In this document: positions 1 to 9,151 of the stretch, in pieces | Position numbering within the stretch: the first letter of the stretch is position 1 | How the letters are laid out: each line of letters starts with the position of its first letter | NCBI GenBank assembly: GCA_942491735.1 | Contig: CALOCN010000001.1 | Span: 310,001-374,000, forward strand | Direction of reading: 5' to 3' | Source: CALOCN01 sp942491735 | GTDB taxonomy: Bacteria; Eisenbacteria; RBG-16-71-46; JABDJR01 | DNA: 64,000 bases | Made by a program: the position numbers and the translations under genes | The notes under the pieces: generated by a model | What the model was told of the DNA's origin: nothing | Seen by the model: only the letters and a program-made list of their open reading frames with translations | Database searches by the model: none

Positions 1-135
1 GTAGTTGGACTGTTTGTGGCCTTGGGGCTCGTCGCCTGGCGTGGCGGGGATGGCCGGGCTCATCGGTTGCGTGGCCTTTCCGACAGGAGTACCGTAGAAC
101 CCGCCACGAGAGGCTCCTGGTTGGGAGGTTCATGA
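1..135 (+). CDS. Possible C-terminal end of an upstream gene (partial)
   Basis: Frame 1 is open from the first base to a TGA at 133-135, giving about 44 residues. They begin with a hydrophobic stretch (VVGLFVALGLVAW) followed by an arginine-rich tail, which could be a last membrane helix with a cytoplasmic end. The stop overlaps the first ATG of the next gene in an ATGA arrangement, which favours a real gene end. No family can be assigned from so short a piece, and a chance open frame in GC-rich DNA is possible. Confidence 0.3.
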   Translation, partial: VVGLFVALGLVAWRGGDGRAHRLRGLSDRSTVEPATRGSWLGGS

Positions 136-881
136 TGAAAACTACAAGGCAAGTCTGTTTTGCAATCCTCTATGGTTTCCTTCTCTCGGCCGCCTCCGCA
201 GTCCAGGCCGATACCCTGTCCTACACACTGGACAACGTGATCCTGGATGACGGCACACAGATGACCGGCACGTTTTCCTGGACCTACGCGGCGGGTGACT
301 TCGAGAACGGAGCGGGGCAATTCACCGAACTGGATATTCCCTGGACGACGCACAACCAGGACGATCTGGATGCGGCCTTTGATATCGGCGGTTCGATCGA
401 AATCACACTCGAGGGTAGCGTGCATGATGACGGGGTCGACATCACGCTGTTCCTGGAGCAGTCGCTCACGCCCACCACGGGTACACCGATCGACCTCGTT
501 CGCAGCAAGTACGAGATCGGTGGTAACGGATTCCATGACGGGGTCTTCCTGGGAGGAACCATCTTACCGGTGGTCGTCCTGGGCGCCGGTCCCGGAAGTG
601 AACCCGTGCTTCGGCTTCTGGTCAACACTCCCAATCCCTTCAGGAGCTCCACGCTGATCCGCTATGAACTCAACCAGTCGGATCACGTCGATGTGCGGGT
701 GTTCGATAGCTCGGGACGCATGGTTCGGGTGTTGGAGCAGGCCCTGAAACAACCGGGGCAGCACGAAGTGCGGTGGGATGGAAACGACGCCTCCGGTGCG
801 GCAACGGTAGCGGGCATCTACTTCTATCGTGTGCAAGCCGGGGACTTCATGGAGACGCGCAAGGCGATGCGGCTCAGATAA
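135..881 (+). CDS. Secreted protein with FlgD-like C-terminal sorting module
   Basis: About 248 residues. There is a clear Sec signal peptide (MKTTRQVCFAILYGFLLSA, cleavage near AVQA-DT). A beta-rich N-terminal domain follows (LSYTLDNVILDDGTQMTGTF, like proteins annotated as PEP-CTERM or VPLPA-type). The last about 85 residues are a FlgD/T9SS-type module with NTPNPF, VRVFDSSGRMVRVLEQ, VRWDGNDASG and GIYFYRVQ, ending in a basic tail RKAMRLR. Two ATGs are in tandem at 132 and 135; GGGAGG at 123-128 is better spaced for the second, which I chose. The product is expected at the cell surface or outside the cell. The role of the N-terminal domain is not known. Confidence 0.8.
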   Translation: MKTTRQVCFAILYGFLLSAASAVQADTLSYTLDNVILDDGTQMTGTFSWTYAAGDFENGAGQFTELDIPWTTHNQDDLDAAFDIGGSIEITLEGSVHDDGVDITLFLEQSLTPTTGTPIDLVRSKYEIGGNGFHDGVFLGGTILPVVVLGAGPGSEPVLRLLVNTPNPFRSSTLIRYELNQSDHVDVRVFDSSGRMVRVLEQALKQPGQHEVRWDGNDASGAATVAGIYFYRVQAGDFMETRKAMRLR

Positions 882-967
882 TCGAGGCCACGGACCGGAT
901 CACGCGGCATCTCAAGGGCTAGTGAGGGTACAATCGCGGGAAGCCACTCCAAATCCAGGATACCTGC

Positions 968-1708
968 GTGAGTCTCTCCCTGACAGCCCGGTCCCTCCTA
1001 CTCGCTCTCGCCCTCTTCCTTGCCGGGTGCATCGAGGATTCCCCCACACCCCAGGGGCGGATCCGTCTTACCGTCGTCGATGGCGCAGGGACCCCCATCC
1101 CCGGTGCGTCCGTCCTGATCCGTTATCGCACCTCCGGCAAGAACTTCACCGATTGCCTGGCCAACGAGACCCCGCCGATCAACGGCATTGTCTCCTACCC
1201 CAACCCGTTCGACCCCGGAACCGGCAATCAGGTCATGGGGTTTCTCCTGGACCGCTCCGCCGAGGTCACGGTGCAGGCAATCGACTATCTGGGCGTCCCG
1301 GTCGCGGCCGTGTTCAATGGCCCCCTGGCGGCGGGCTTTCGATCGCTGGAGTGGGCGGGGCAGGCCGACGACGGTTCACCCCTGCCCAATGGTCTCTACA
1401 CCCTGGTGATCACGGCCCGCATCACGGCAGGTCTCACCTCGAACGGATTCAAATCCCTCATCAACCGTCCATTCGAAAGCCGGCCCTCGGCAACCAACTA
1501 CAGGACGGGCGATGCGGGCGTGGTGGAGATCCCCCTGACCGATCTCCCCCTGGGGGAGGTGTTCGTCGCGCAGCCCAGCCAGAGGGGACCGGTTTCCTGC
1601 CAGGTGGTGGATGGGGTCGTGGAGATCCTCGTGGAAGGATCCGAGGCCCAAACCGTGGACCTCACGGACGTGGCCGACGTTCTGGACCTCACCTTCGTGA
1701 TCCGGTAG
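968..1708 (+). CDS. Lipoprotein with an internal FlgD-like module
   Basis: 246 residues starting at GTG. The N-terminus is a lipoprotein signal with lipobox LAGC (LLLALALFLAGCIED), so the product is probably anchored in the membrane through its cysteine. After it comes a carboxypeptidase-regulatory-like beta domain (IRLTVVDGAGTPIPGASVLI). A FlgD-like module follows in the middle of the chain (SYPNPFDPGTGNQ to GLYTLVITARI), and then about 90 further residues with no recognised family. In neighbouring proteins this module is terminal, so its internal position here is unusual and argues for a structural rather than an export role. The RBS is weak (AGGA at 957-960). Confidence 0.75.
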   Translation: MSLSLTARSLLLALALFLAGCIEDSPTPQGRIRLTVVDGAGTPIPGASVLIRYRTSGKNFTDCLANETPPINGIVSYPNPFDPGTGNQVMGFLLDRSAEVTVQAIDYLGVPVAAVFNGPLAAGFRSLEWAGQADDGSPLPNGLYTLVITARITAGLTSNGFKSLINRPFESRPSATNYRTGDAGVVEIPLTDLPLGEVFVAQPSQRGPVSCQVVDGVVEILVEGSEAQTVDLTDVADVLDLTFVIR

Positions 1709-1826
1709 GGCGTCGGTAGCCAGGCCGCCCAGGAGGCATGTTAGATCTTCCGTCCTCGCCTCGATCATCCCGGTGCCGGTATTGTTTCCTGCACTTGTCG
1801 TTCGGTTGGGGGCTCCTGGAGGCGTC

Positions 1827-4493
1827 ATGATCCCGCGGTATCTTGGACTCGTTCTCTGCCTTTCCCTCTCTGGCCTCGCGGAATCCCCAGCGGTGGGCAA
1901 CACCCTGTCCGACACGCGACTCGCTCTCCATGTCGCACCCGCGGGCGACTATCTCCAGGGCGCCTGCCTCAAGAGTGTTCCCCGGTGCGGCACCCTCGAA
2001 ACCGGTGGGGCGCTCAACCGGCCCTACCACGTCTACCTCCTTGCAGACTCGCCGTCCGGATTCGGCGAGCCGGGGATCTCAAGCCTTACCCTCGGCATCG
2101 AATACGACCAGGAGTTTGGGCAGGGAGTCGACATGTTCGGCTGGGTCCTCTGCGCGGATAGCGAGTCACCGGTCGACGGCCCCAATGGACACTGGCCCCT
2201 ATCCGGATCCAGCAACCTCATCGCCTGGTCCCCCCTGACCGAATGCCAGCGAGTGCGCCCCGTCGTAGCGGGTGCCTTCTATGTCTACGCCTACTCGCGT
2301 GACATCTTTTCGCTGACCCTCAATCACAACGCGACGCCGCCCGCGGCGCGGCTCTCCGACTGCAGTTCGGTGTTCACCCCCCTCAATCCCGAGCACCTGG
2401 GCTTTGTCGAGTTCGATGCGGTCTCCGCAGCCGGATGCGATCCATGTCAGGGTGACTGCGGTTCGCTCGACTGCGATGTTCAGGCCAGCGGGCTTGAGTT
2501 CGGTGATGTTCTGGTAGGGGAGACCGTTCAGGGAACGGTCGTGATTCGTAACACCGCTCCCGACCGGACGATCACCGGCGACGTTGCCCTGGGGGAGGGG
2601 TGCGAGGACTTCGAGTTGCTGGACGGCGCCGGTCCCTTTTCACTGGGCGCGGGAGAGACGCACGAGCTGACTATTGGGTTCAGGCCGTCCTTGATCGGTC
2701 AAGAGTCCTGCGAGCTGATTCTCGGGACGGACTGCGGGAACAAACGGATCAGCGGAGCCGGCTCGACTCCCTGTGTGCTCGTGTCCCCATCGAACGCGGA
2801 TGGGGCTTTCGAGATGGGCTCGGTGTCGGTGGGCTCCCATGTCGAGAAGACCCTCATCATCAACAGTATTGCCACGGAACGGATCGATGGCTACGTGCGG
2901 TCTCCCGATGCGAATTTCGAGGTGATTCATGGTGGGGGAGCGTTCTCGATTGCTCCCGGTGGCGAGTACTTCATTCGGGTTCGTTTCGCGCCCACTTCTA
3001 GGGGGCTCAAGACGTGCAGATTGCAGATGGGCACGGGCTGCGGGGCGGTGGAATTGCGGGGCCGTGGAGCCGGCGGGGAGGGCGAGCCGCGTATTGCTCT
3101 CCACACGAGGGCGCAAGCGGCCAAGGCGAGCCGTATCTGCACGACGGACGCCCCAATGATGCCCTGCACGGAGTACAACGTCTCGGGAGGGAACGAGGAT
3201 GCCCAGACGGTCTACGTGGTGGCAACCCACGTCCCCCCGGGCGATGGAATCGCCGCGGCCTCCTTCGCGATCACCTACCTGGACGGTGCCGCGGTCTTTG
3301 GTTGGACCCTTTGTGCCGATACGGATGCTCCCGACCCGGGCTGGCTGGAGCCTGGGGAGGGCAACCGGGTCATGTTCGACGTGGACTCCAACTGCCAGCG
3401 ATCCACGGTGCCCGGGAGCGCGGACCTTGGGGTTCACGCCGTGTTGGGCGCCTTCTATGTCTACAACTATGGCGTGGGTTCATTGGGGCTCGTGAACCGG
3501 TCAACGACCTCGCCCCCGGGCGTTACCGTCATGGACTGCAATCTGCGGGAGTTTGTTGTGCCGGCCCGCAATCGGGGAAGTGTCACGTTCGGTCCCTCCA
3601 CGGAACCGGGCTGCAACCCCTGCATCGAATCCTGCGCCGGGGACGTCCTGTGTGGGGTCCAGCCGCGCATGCTCGAATTCGGGAACGTCCGGGTCGGGGA
3701 AGATCGATCCCTGCCCGTGACCATCACCAATGACGGCTACACGTTCGTCACCGTGGAGGCGAGCGAGTCCTGTGCCGACTATGAAGTGGTTGGGGGGCGG
3801 TTCAGCCTACGCGCCGGGGAGTCCCGCACGATCACCGTGCGTTACGCTCCCGAGACGCCCCAGACCCACCCCGGGTTTCTCGATCTCGGGCTGGGTTGCG
3901 CCCCCGTGGAACTTACCGGTGTGGGCTACGTGCCGGCGGTGGCTGTCACCGCGCATTCCGATTCCAGGACATCGGTCACGACGTTTCGACTCGAGCTTCC
4001 GGTTGAGGGCCCGGTCCTCATCGAAGTCTTCGATCTTCAGGGGCGCCCCGTCGCTACCGCGCACGACGGCTATCTACCCTCGGGGATTGTCGAGGTCCCA
4101 TGGGACCAACAGGACGGGAACGGGAACCCCGTCCCCAGTGGGCCGTACGGGTTCCACGTCACCACGCCTTCGGGACCGCTCCAGGGAGTGTGGCCGGTCA
4201 GTGGATCCGGTCGCGGTGCGGCTCTGGCACTCTCGGTCCACCCCAATCCCGGCCAGGGCCCCAAGTCGATGCGGTTGTTCCTGCCCAAGGAGGGTCACGT
4301 CGCGGTGCGCGTGTTCGACGCCCTGGGGCGCGAAGTTGCCAGTCCTTTCGACGGGTCCCTGCCCTCCGGCACCCACGAGATTCCTTGGCCGCGCCGGGAT
4401 CGCCTGGGTCGCACGCTTGCCGCCGGCACCTATCTCTACCGGGCCGACACGCCCTCGGGGTCGGTGCGTGGAAAGCTGGTCGTGATTCCCTAG
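1827..4493 (+). CDS. Large secreted protein: choice-of-anchor-D repeats, FGW.LCAD modules, doubled FlgD tail
   Basis: 888 residues when read from the ATG at 1827, which has GGAGG at 1818-1822 and opens directly into a signal peptide (MIPRYLGLVLCLSLSGLAES). An upstream in-frame start at 1773 is less likely. Domain order: a cysteine-rich module with FGWVLCAD (about 1917-2445), two abnormal-spindle-like/choice-of-anchor-D Ig repeats (GLEFGDVLVGETVQGTVVI and a degenerate copy), a second FGWTLCAD module (about 3090-3620), a third choice-of-anchor-D repeat (MLEFGNVRVGEDRSLPVTI), then two consecutive FlgD-like modules. It is probably a surface or released scaffold/adhesin protein; no enzymatic motif is seen. 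Confidence 0.8.
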   Translation: MIPRYLGLVLCLSLSGLAESPAVGNTLSDTRLALHVAPAGDYLQGACLKSVPRCGTLETGGALNRPYHVYLLADSPSGFGEPGISSLTLGIEYDQEFGQGVDMFGWVLCADSESPVDGPNGHWPLSGSSNLIAWSPLTECQRVRPVVAGAFYVYAYSRDIFSLTLNHNATPPAARLSDCSSVFTPLNPEHLGFVEFDAVSAAGCDPCQGDCGSLDCDVQASGLEFGDVLVGETVQGTVVIRNTAPDRTITGDVALGEGCEDFELLDGAGPFSLGAGETHELTIGFRPSLIGQESCELILGTDCGNKRISGAGSTPCVLVSPSNADGAFEMGSVSVGSHVEKTLIINSIATERIDGYVRSPDANFEVIHGGGAFSIAPGGEYFIRVRFAPTSRGLKTCRLQMGTGCGAVELRGRGAGGEGEPRIALHTRAQAAKASRICTTDAPMMPCTEYNVSGGNEDAQTVYVVATHVPPGDGIAAASFAITYLDGAAVFGWTLCADTDAPDPGWLEPGEGNRVMFDVDSNCQRSTVPGSADLGVHAVLGAFYVYNYGVGSLGLVNRSTTSPPGVTVMDCNLREFVVPARNRGSVTFGPSTEPGCNPCIESCAGDVLCGVQPRMLEFGNVRVGEDRSLPVTITNDGYTFVTVEASESCADYEVVGGRFSLRAGESRTITVRYAPETPQTHPGFLDLGLGCAPVELTGVGYVPAVAVTAHSDSRTSVTTFRLELPVEGPVLIEVFDLQGRPVATAHDGYLPSGIVEVPWDQQDGNGNPVPSGPYGFHVTTPSGPLQGVWPVSGSGRGAALALSVHPNPGQGPKSMRLFLPKEGHVAVRVFDALGREVASPFDGSLPSGTHEIPWPRRDRLGRTLAAGTYLYRADTPSGSVRGKLVVIP

Positions 4494-4544
4494 GCCGCGG
4501 ATGGACCGGGCCGGGCAAGTCGCCCTTTGAGGCACTCCCGGGAC

Positions 4545-6491
4545 TCAGGGGCGGAGCTTCACCAGCTTGGTGACCTGTGTCTGGTCGCCCCGTTGCACGC
4601 GGGCAAAGTACATGCCGGGAGGTGCGGCCGCTCCCACCTCGTCCTTGCCGTCCCATTGCGCCACTCCCTGTCTGGAGCGCAGCCTTCGCACCAGTCGTCC
4701 GCGAACATCGAAGACGGAAATCTCCGAGCCCGGCGTGGCGGGCGACAGCTCCAGGACGGTGGTAGTCGCGAACGGATTGGGTCTGGCCACGGCCCGCGGC
4801 GTGGGCTCCGGCGGCGAAGCGGCGAGCGGGGTGGGCGCCTCGTTGGGTGCGGCGAAGAGATAGACCGTGTAGTTGCCGTAGGAGCCGATGGCGGCCCGGT
4901 TTCCATCCAGGGCCACTCCTTCGCCAAAGGCAAAGCCGACACCCCCGTTGGAAGCGGTGACCTTGCTGAGAAACGAGCCGGTCGCCACATCGAAGAAATA
5001 GGCGGCACCGGCGTCAGTGGTCACATCATCGTCGTGCGGGGCGCCCACCAGCACCGTGGATCCGGACACGGCGACTGCCTCGCCAAAGCGATCGAGGGAC
5101 TCGCCGTCCGGGGCGGTGAGGCGGTGGAGTTCCGCCCCCGTACTTGCGCTGTACACATAGGCCGCCCCTGCGTCCGGTTCCACACCGGTTCCGAACCTCG
5201 CCCCCACGACGACAAGATCCCCGTCGATCGCAACCGATTCCCCAAACCGATCGAACCCCCCGGGGAGGGACGGTGTGAACCGGTAGAGCTCCTGACCGGT
5301 CAGGATGTCGAAGAGGTAGGCCGCGCCGTTGGCACCTTCGAGCGGGAGGCCCACCACGGCAAGGTGGCCGTCGGCGGCCACGCTGGTAATGTCGTCGTTG
5401 CTGTCCGATTGGCTCGGGGTGTACTCCAGAGTCATGGTGTCCGTAGAGAGCGCGAACACACGGACGCGCGGTGACAGCGGATCCGGCACGACCAACCGAC
5501 TCCCGGTCAACCCAACCCACTCGCCTCCCGCGGTCAGGCCGGTGTCGACCTCGCGAATCAGGCTCCCTGAGGAGGCGTCGACGAGATACACGGATCCCTG
5601 GCCGGGCGAGCCAAGCGCGATCAGTCCATTGTGGATGTCGACCGACTGTCCCAGATCCGACGGTTCAAGCGGTCCAGCGACGGGAAGGACCTTGTTGACC
5701 AGGGAGCCACTGGACACATTCAGCACATAACCTGCTCCGCTTGTGGCGCAGGAGGGCTGCCCGCAGAGGCCATAGTCCGGAGCACCGGCGACAACCCGGT
5801 CACCCTCGATAGCCACTGCCCTGGAGAACACATCCGAAATACTCCCATCGGAAGGTTGATAGCTCCAGAGTTCCGCGGTGAGGCAGGGGTTGACTCCCGA
5901 CCCGGAACCGAAGGCAACGGCCCCGCCCACGGACGGAGGCAGATGGGTTGGGGTCAGGGCGCAGTTGCTGACCACAATGGATCCCTCGACGGCATGACTG
6001 GTGGTGCCCAGGAGATCGTCGCCGTAGGCGTAGACATAGACTGCGCCGGCTACCGCGTGAACCCCGTCGGATCCGTACGGGGTCTGCTGGCAGGTCGTCC
6101 ACTGGAACTCGGCGCTGCTTCCGGCCGACGGCCAATGTCCATTGGGACCCGCGGTGGAGGTGCCGAGGTCCGCGCAAAGCGTCCACCCGAACACGTCGAC
6201 TCCTGACCCCGGTACCGCATCGTAGGTGATCCCGACCGAGAGTTCCCGGAATCCGGCCAGATCCGCCCGGGCGACGACCAGGTAGACGTTCGCGGAAGAG
6301 GCAAGCGGCCACTCGGTGAGGTAGTCCGAACAGGGAGTCCCCGTGCCAAGGGGCGAGTCCTCGCAGATCATCTTGGATTGATAGGGCGCCGCGTGCAGGG
6401 CGACGCGCGCTTCGTCATTGGCTCCGCCTTCAGCGAGCCCGGAATTCAGGGAGAGGAGAATCGAGACCAGAACCGCCATCGTGATGCGCAT
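4545..6491 (-). CDS. Secreted FG-GAP beta-propeller protein with FlgD-like tail
   Basis: About 648 residues from the ATG at 6491, the first start that gives a signal peptide (MRITMAVLVSILLSLNSGLAEG). The N-terminal about 190 residues are the same cysteine-containing module found twice in the convergent neighbour (FGWTLCAD, GPNGHWP, YVYAYGDD). The centre is a run of FG-GAP-type propeller repeats (DRFGESVAIDGDLVVVGA and DRFGEAVAVSGSTVLVGAP), and the end is a FlgD-like module (PNPFATTTVLEL to GMYFARVQRG) with a basic terminus. It is probably an extracellular protein for recognition or adhesion. Its 3' end meets the 1827-4493 gene tail to tail with about 50 bases between. Confidence 0.85.
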   Translation of the reverse strand: MRITMAVLVSILLSLNSGLAEGGANDEARVALHAAPYQSKMICEDSPLGTGTPCSDYLTEWPLASSANVYLVVARADLAGFRELSVGITYDAVPGSGVDVFGWTLCADLGTSTAGPNGHWPSAGSSAEFQWTTCQQTPYGSDGVHAVAGAVYVYAYGDDLLGTTSHAVEGSIVVSNCALTPTHLPPSVGGAVAFGSGSGVNPCLTAELWSYQPSDGSISDVFSRAVAIEGDRVVAGAPDYGLCGQPSCATSGAGYVLNVSSGSLVNKVLPVAGPLEPSDLGQSVDIHNGLIALGSPGQGSVYLVDASSGSLIREVDTGLTAGGEWVGLTGSRLVVPDPLSPRVRVFALSTDTMTLEYTPSQSDSNDDITSVAADGHLAVVGLPLEGANGAAYLFDILTGQELYRFTPSLPGGFDRFGESVAIDGDLVVVGARFGTGVEPDAGAAYVYSASTGAELHRLTAPDGESLDRFGEAVAVSGSTVLVGAPHDDDVTTDAGAAYFFDVATGSFLSKVTASNGGVGFAFGEGVALDGNRAAIGSYGNYTVYLFAAPNEAPTPLAASPPEPTPRAVARPNPFATTTVLELSPATPGSEISVFDVRGRLVRRLRSRQGVAQWDGKDEVGAAAPPGMYFARVQRGDQTQVTKLVKLRP

Positions 6492-6618
6492 GTCTACCCC
6501 GTTTCGGTCGCGGCTACTGGGGACACCGAGCCTGAAGGTGAACGAGGCCCAAGAATACCATGCCTCTGGTGTAGGCCCGCGTCTTGGCGATCCCATCCTC
6601 GCGGGGCATACTCGTCAC

Positions 6619-7488
6619 ATGGCACTTCCCCGCGTGAACCGTTCCACGCTCCTCTTTCTTACCCCCTGGATCCTCGGGTTCGGCCTCGTTGGGGCCTATC
6701 CGCTCATCTACTCCCTGCTCGTCTCGCTCACCGACTACAACCCGCTCAGCGGCCAGTCCAACTGGATCGGCTTCGCGAACTACACCCGGGCCTTCCAGGA
6801 CGAGCGCTTCTGGCAGTCGCTGAAGGTCACCGCGCTCTTTGTCCTGGGAACCATCCCGTTCACCACCACGCTTTCCCTGGCCCTCGCCCTGCTCATCAAC
6901 CGCCCCATCCGCGGTCGTTCCTTCCTGCGTGCCTCGTTCTTCCTCCCCACCGTGGTTTCCCTGGTCGTGGTCTCGCTCATCTTCAAGCAGGTCTACTCGC
7001 CGTTCGGGCTGCTCAACACCCTTCTGACCGCGGTGGGGCTCGAAGGGCACTCGTGGCTCCAGGATCCCATGACCGCCCTCCCCGCGGTGATGCTCATGGA
7101 CGTGTGGGCGGCCATCGGCTACTACATGGTCATCTACCTGGCCGGACTCCAGACCATCCCGGCCGATCTCTACGAGGCGGCCGAACTCGACGGCGCCTCC
7201 AGCGCGCGCAAGCACTGGCACATCACCCTTCCGCTGCTCATCCCCACCACGCTGTTCGTGGTGGTCATCAACACCATCCGCAGCCTCCAGGTCTTCATCG
7301 AGATCTACGTCATGACCCGGGGCGGCCCCCTCGACAGCACCCTGACCACCGTCTTCTATCTCTACGACCAGGCGTTCCGCTACTTCGACATGGGGTACGC
7401 CAGCGCCATTGCCTACCTGCTCTTCCTGATCACCCTCGTGGTGTCCATCGTGCAGAGTCGTCTCCTGCGCTCGCGGGTGGATGCATGA
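6619..7488 (+). CDS. Sugar ABC transporter permease, MalF/UgpA type
   Basis: 289 residues from the ATG at 6619. Six membrane helices are predicted, with the binding-protein-dependent permease EAA loop visible as EAAELDGASSARKHWHITLPLL, the site that contacts the ATPase. The N-terminus (LLFLTPWILGFGLVGAYPLIYSLLVS) is typical of the CUT1 carbohydrate permeases. The stop overlaps the start of the second permease in an ATGA. No substrate-binding protein or ATPase gene lies nearby, so they must be encoded elsewhere. The substrate cannot be read from the permease; the anmK-spoIID-nagZ genes downstream make a muropeptide sugar or amino sugar a reasonable guess. Confidence 0.93.
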   Translation: MALPRVNRSTLLFLTPWILGFGLVGAYPLIYSLLVSLTDYNPLSGQSNWIGFANYTRAFQDERFWQSLKVTALFVLGTIPFTTTLSLALALLINRPIRGRSFLRASFFLPTVVSLVVVSLIFKQVYSPFGLLNTLLTAVGLEGHSWLQDPMTALPAVMLMDVWAAIGYYMVIYLAGLQTIPADLYEAAELDGASSARKHWHITLPLLIPTTLFVVVINTIRSLQVFIEIYVMTRGGPLDSTLTTVFYLYDQAFRYFDMGYASAIAYLLFLITLVVSIVQSRLLRSRVDA

Positions 7489-8294
7489 CCCGGGGCATCC
7501 TGTGGATCGTTCTTGGGGCGAGCCTGCTCACCATGCTCTTTCCGGTGTACTGGATGACCCTGGTCTCGCTCAGGACGGAGGGGTTCCAGCTCCAGGGCGT
7601 GGCCGATCTCGTTCCCACCGGTCTCACGTTGGACAACTATCGCGAGGTGTGGGCCTCGGGGCCCTTTGGCCGCTACTTCCTCAACAGCCTGGTCGTGGCC
7701 GCGGTGGTGGTGGCCGGGAACCTGCTCTTTGCCAGCATGGTGGGCTATGCGTTCGCGCGACGGCGATTCCCGGGCAAGCGGCCGTTGTGGATCGCCGTCC
7801 TGGGCACGCTCATGATCCCGAAACAGATCACCATGATCCCGCTCTACATCCTGGCCTCCAGGGCCCAGGTGCTGGACACCTACGCCGCGCTCACGTTGCC
7901 GTTCCTGGTCGACGCGTTCAACGTGTTCCTGGTGCGCCAGTACGTCAGCCAGCTCCCTATCGACCTGGAGGATGCGGCGCGGGTGGATGGAGCGGGGGAT
8001 TGGACCGTGTTCTGGAAGGTGGTGCTTCCGTTGGCCCGTCCGGCTCTGGCCGTGGTGGCCATCAATACCTTCCTGGTCAACTGGAACTCGTTTCTCTACC
8101 CGCTCATCCTGACCAGCAGCGAGTCCATGCGCACGCTTCCGGTGGGTCTCGCCCTCTACAGCCAGGGACCCCACGCGGTGGATTGGGGGCATCTCATGGC
8201 CGGATCCATGCTGGCCACCCTGCCGGTGCTGGTCATCTTCGCCCTGTTCCAGCGGCACATCATCGAGGGCATTACCGCCGGCGCGGTGAAATAG
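7485..8294 (+). CDS. Sugar ABC transporter permease, MalG/UgpE type
   Basis: 269 residues, starting at the ATG that overlaps the previous stop by four bases (ATGA at 7485-7488), so the two are translationally coupled. It has the MalG-type N-terminus (LFPVYWMTLVSLRTEGFQL), six predicted helices and an EAA loop (EDAARVDGAGDWTVFWKVVLPLARPAL). It forms the heterodimeric membrane channel with the preceding permease. The neighbouring genes on the opposite strand start a new unit after about 15 bases, so the ABC operon appears to consist of only these two genes. Confidence 0.93.
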   Translation: MTRGILWIVLGASLLTMLFPVYWMTLVSLRTEGFQLQGVADLVPTGLTLDNYREVWASGPFGRYFLNSLVVAAVVVAGNLLFASMVGYAFARRRFPGKRPLWIAVLGTLMIPKQITMIPLYILASRAQVLDTYAALTLPFLVDAFNVFLVRQYVSQLPIDLEDAARVDGAGDWTVFWKVVLPLARPALAVVAINTFLVNWNSFLYPLILTSSESMRTLPVGLALYSQGPHAVDWGHLMAGSMLATLPVLVIFALFQRHIIEGITAGAVK

Positions 8295-8310
8295 ACCCGC
8301 CCCTGCGCGT

Positions 8311-8859
8311 CTACGGAGTCTCGGTCGAGTCCTCCACCACGTATTGCCGCAACAACCGCACCCGCTCCTCCAGGAATCGCTGCAGGTGGGTGGGGGGATG
8401 CAACGGCCGAGCCGGGATCGCCTTGGATGCGGCCTCCGTCTGGCTGGTGGCCGGGAGGGGAACACGGAGGATGGCCACGCCGATGGGGCTCTCGTCGGTC
8501 AGGCGCCCCAACTGCGCGAGGCTGTCCATCTCCGCGAAGGTGCGAAGCAGGGGGGGATCCTCGAACAGGTAGAGCCAACCGTAGTCGATGGCCCACAGGC
8601 TGTCCGAAAGCTGCAGTCCGGAGACCCCGGGGGAGAACACGGTGAGAGTGTCGGCCGGAAGCACGCCCTGGGGCAATCGCGTGGTGTCGGAAACCGAGAC
8701 CACGTAGGGAGGGTATCCGTGGGTCGCCGCGGTGTGCGGCGTGCCGGGCGCCGGCGCTTCGGCTTCGTTGGAACCACCGCCGCCACAGCCCAGGGCGGCA
8801 AGACCGACGCAGAGCGCGGCGGCCGGAAGAAGGAGGGCGAAGCGGTTGGGAATCCTCAT
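8311..8859 (-). CDS. Lipoprotein of unknown function
   Basis: 182 residues from the ATG at 8859. It carries a lipoprotein signal with lipobox ALGC followed by a glycine/serine linker (LAALGCGGGGSNEA). The mature part has SDSLWAIDYGWLYLFEDPPLLRTFAEMDSLAQLGRL and a C-terminal charged helix. I do not recognise a family. It overlaps the stop of the small membrane protein gene upstream by four bases, so the two probably form one transcript, divergent from anmK. Confidence 0.6.
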   Translation of the reverse strand: MRIPNRFALLLPAAALCVGLAALGCGGGGSNEAEAPAPGTPHTAATHGYPPYVVSVSDTTRLPQGVLPADTLTVFSPGVSGLQLSDSLWAIDYGWLYLFEDPPLLRTFAEMDSLAQLGRLTDESPIGVAILRVPLPATSQTEAASKAIPARPLHPPTHLQRFLEERVRLLRQYVVEDSTETP

Positions 8860-9080
8860 GGCGTACGGGCCTCCGGGCGCTTGGGAATCTCGCTGGGATC
8901 GGGCCCCGGTTCCGTGGTCTGCACGATCCGCACGATCACGAACGTAGTGAACAGGGCCACTACCAGGAGGCCGATCCACACCACCCGTTTCCCGGTCACG
9001 CGCCGGGGTTCGGTTGGGGCGGGGGGCGATTCGGTGTCCTGCGGATGGTTCACGAGGGGCGTCCTTTGATCCGGGGACAC
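8856..9080 (-). CDS. Small single-helix membrane protein
   Basis: 74 residues. A proline-rich polar N-terminus (about 28 residues) is followed by one hydrophobic helix (VVWIGLLVVALFTTFVIVRIV) and a short acidic/proline tail. No known family is recognised. The four-base overlap with the lipoprotein start (8856-8859) and the shared intergenic region with divergent anmK suggest an envelope-related accessory protein. Both the overlap and the coherent membrane topology favour a real gene. Confidence 0.5.
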   Translation of the reverse strand: MSPDQRTPLVNHPQDTESPPAPTEPRRVTGKRVVWIGLLVVALFTTFVIVRIVQTTEPGPDPSEIPKRPEARTP

Positions 9081-9151
9081 TACCGAGCCGGCGGGGCCGC
9101 GACAAGGACCCTCGCGCGGTGCGGCAATTCGGTCTACGCTAGGAGTCCTCC

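Noticed and set aside
6378..7484. Fused frame before the second ABC permease (638 residues)
   Set aside because: Only the part from 7485 on has permease features. The first part is a shadow of the first permease gene.
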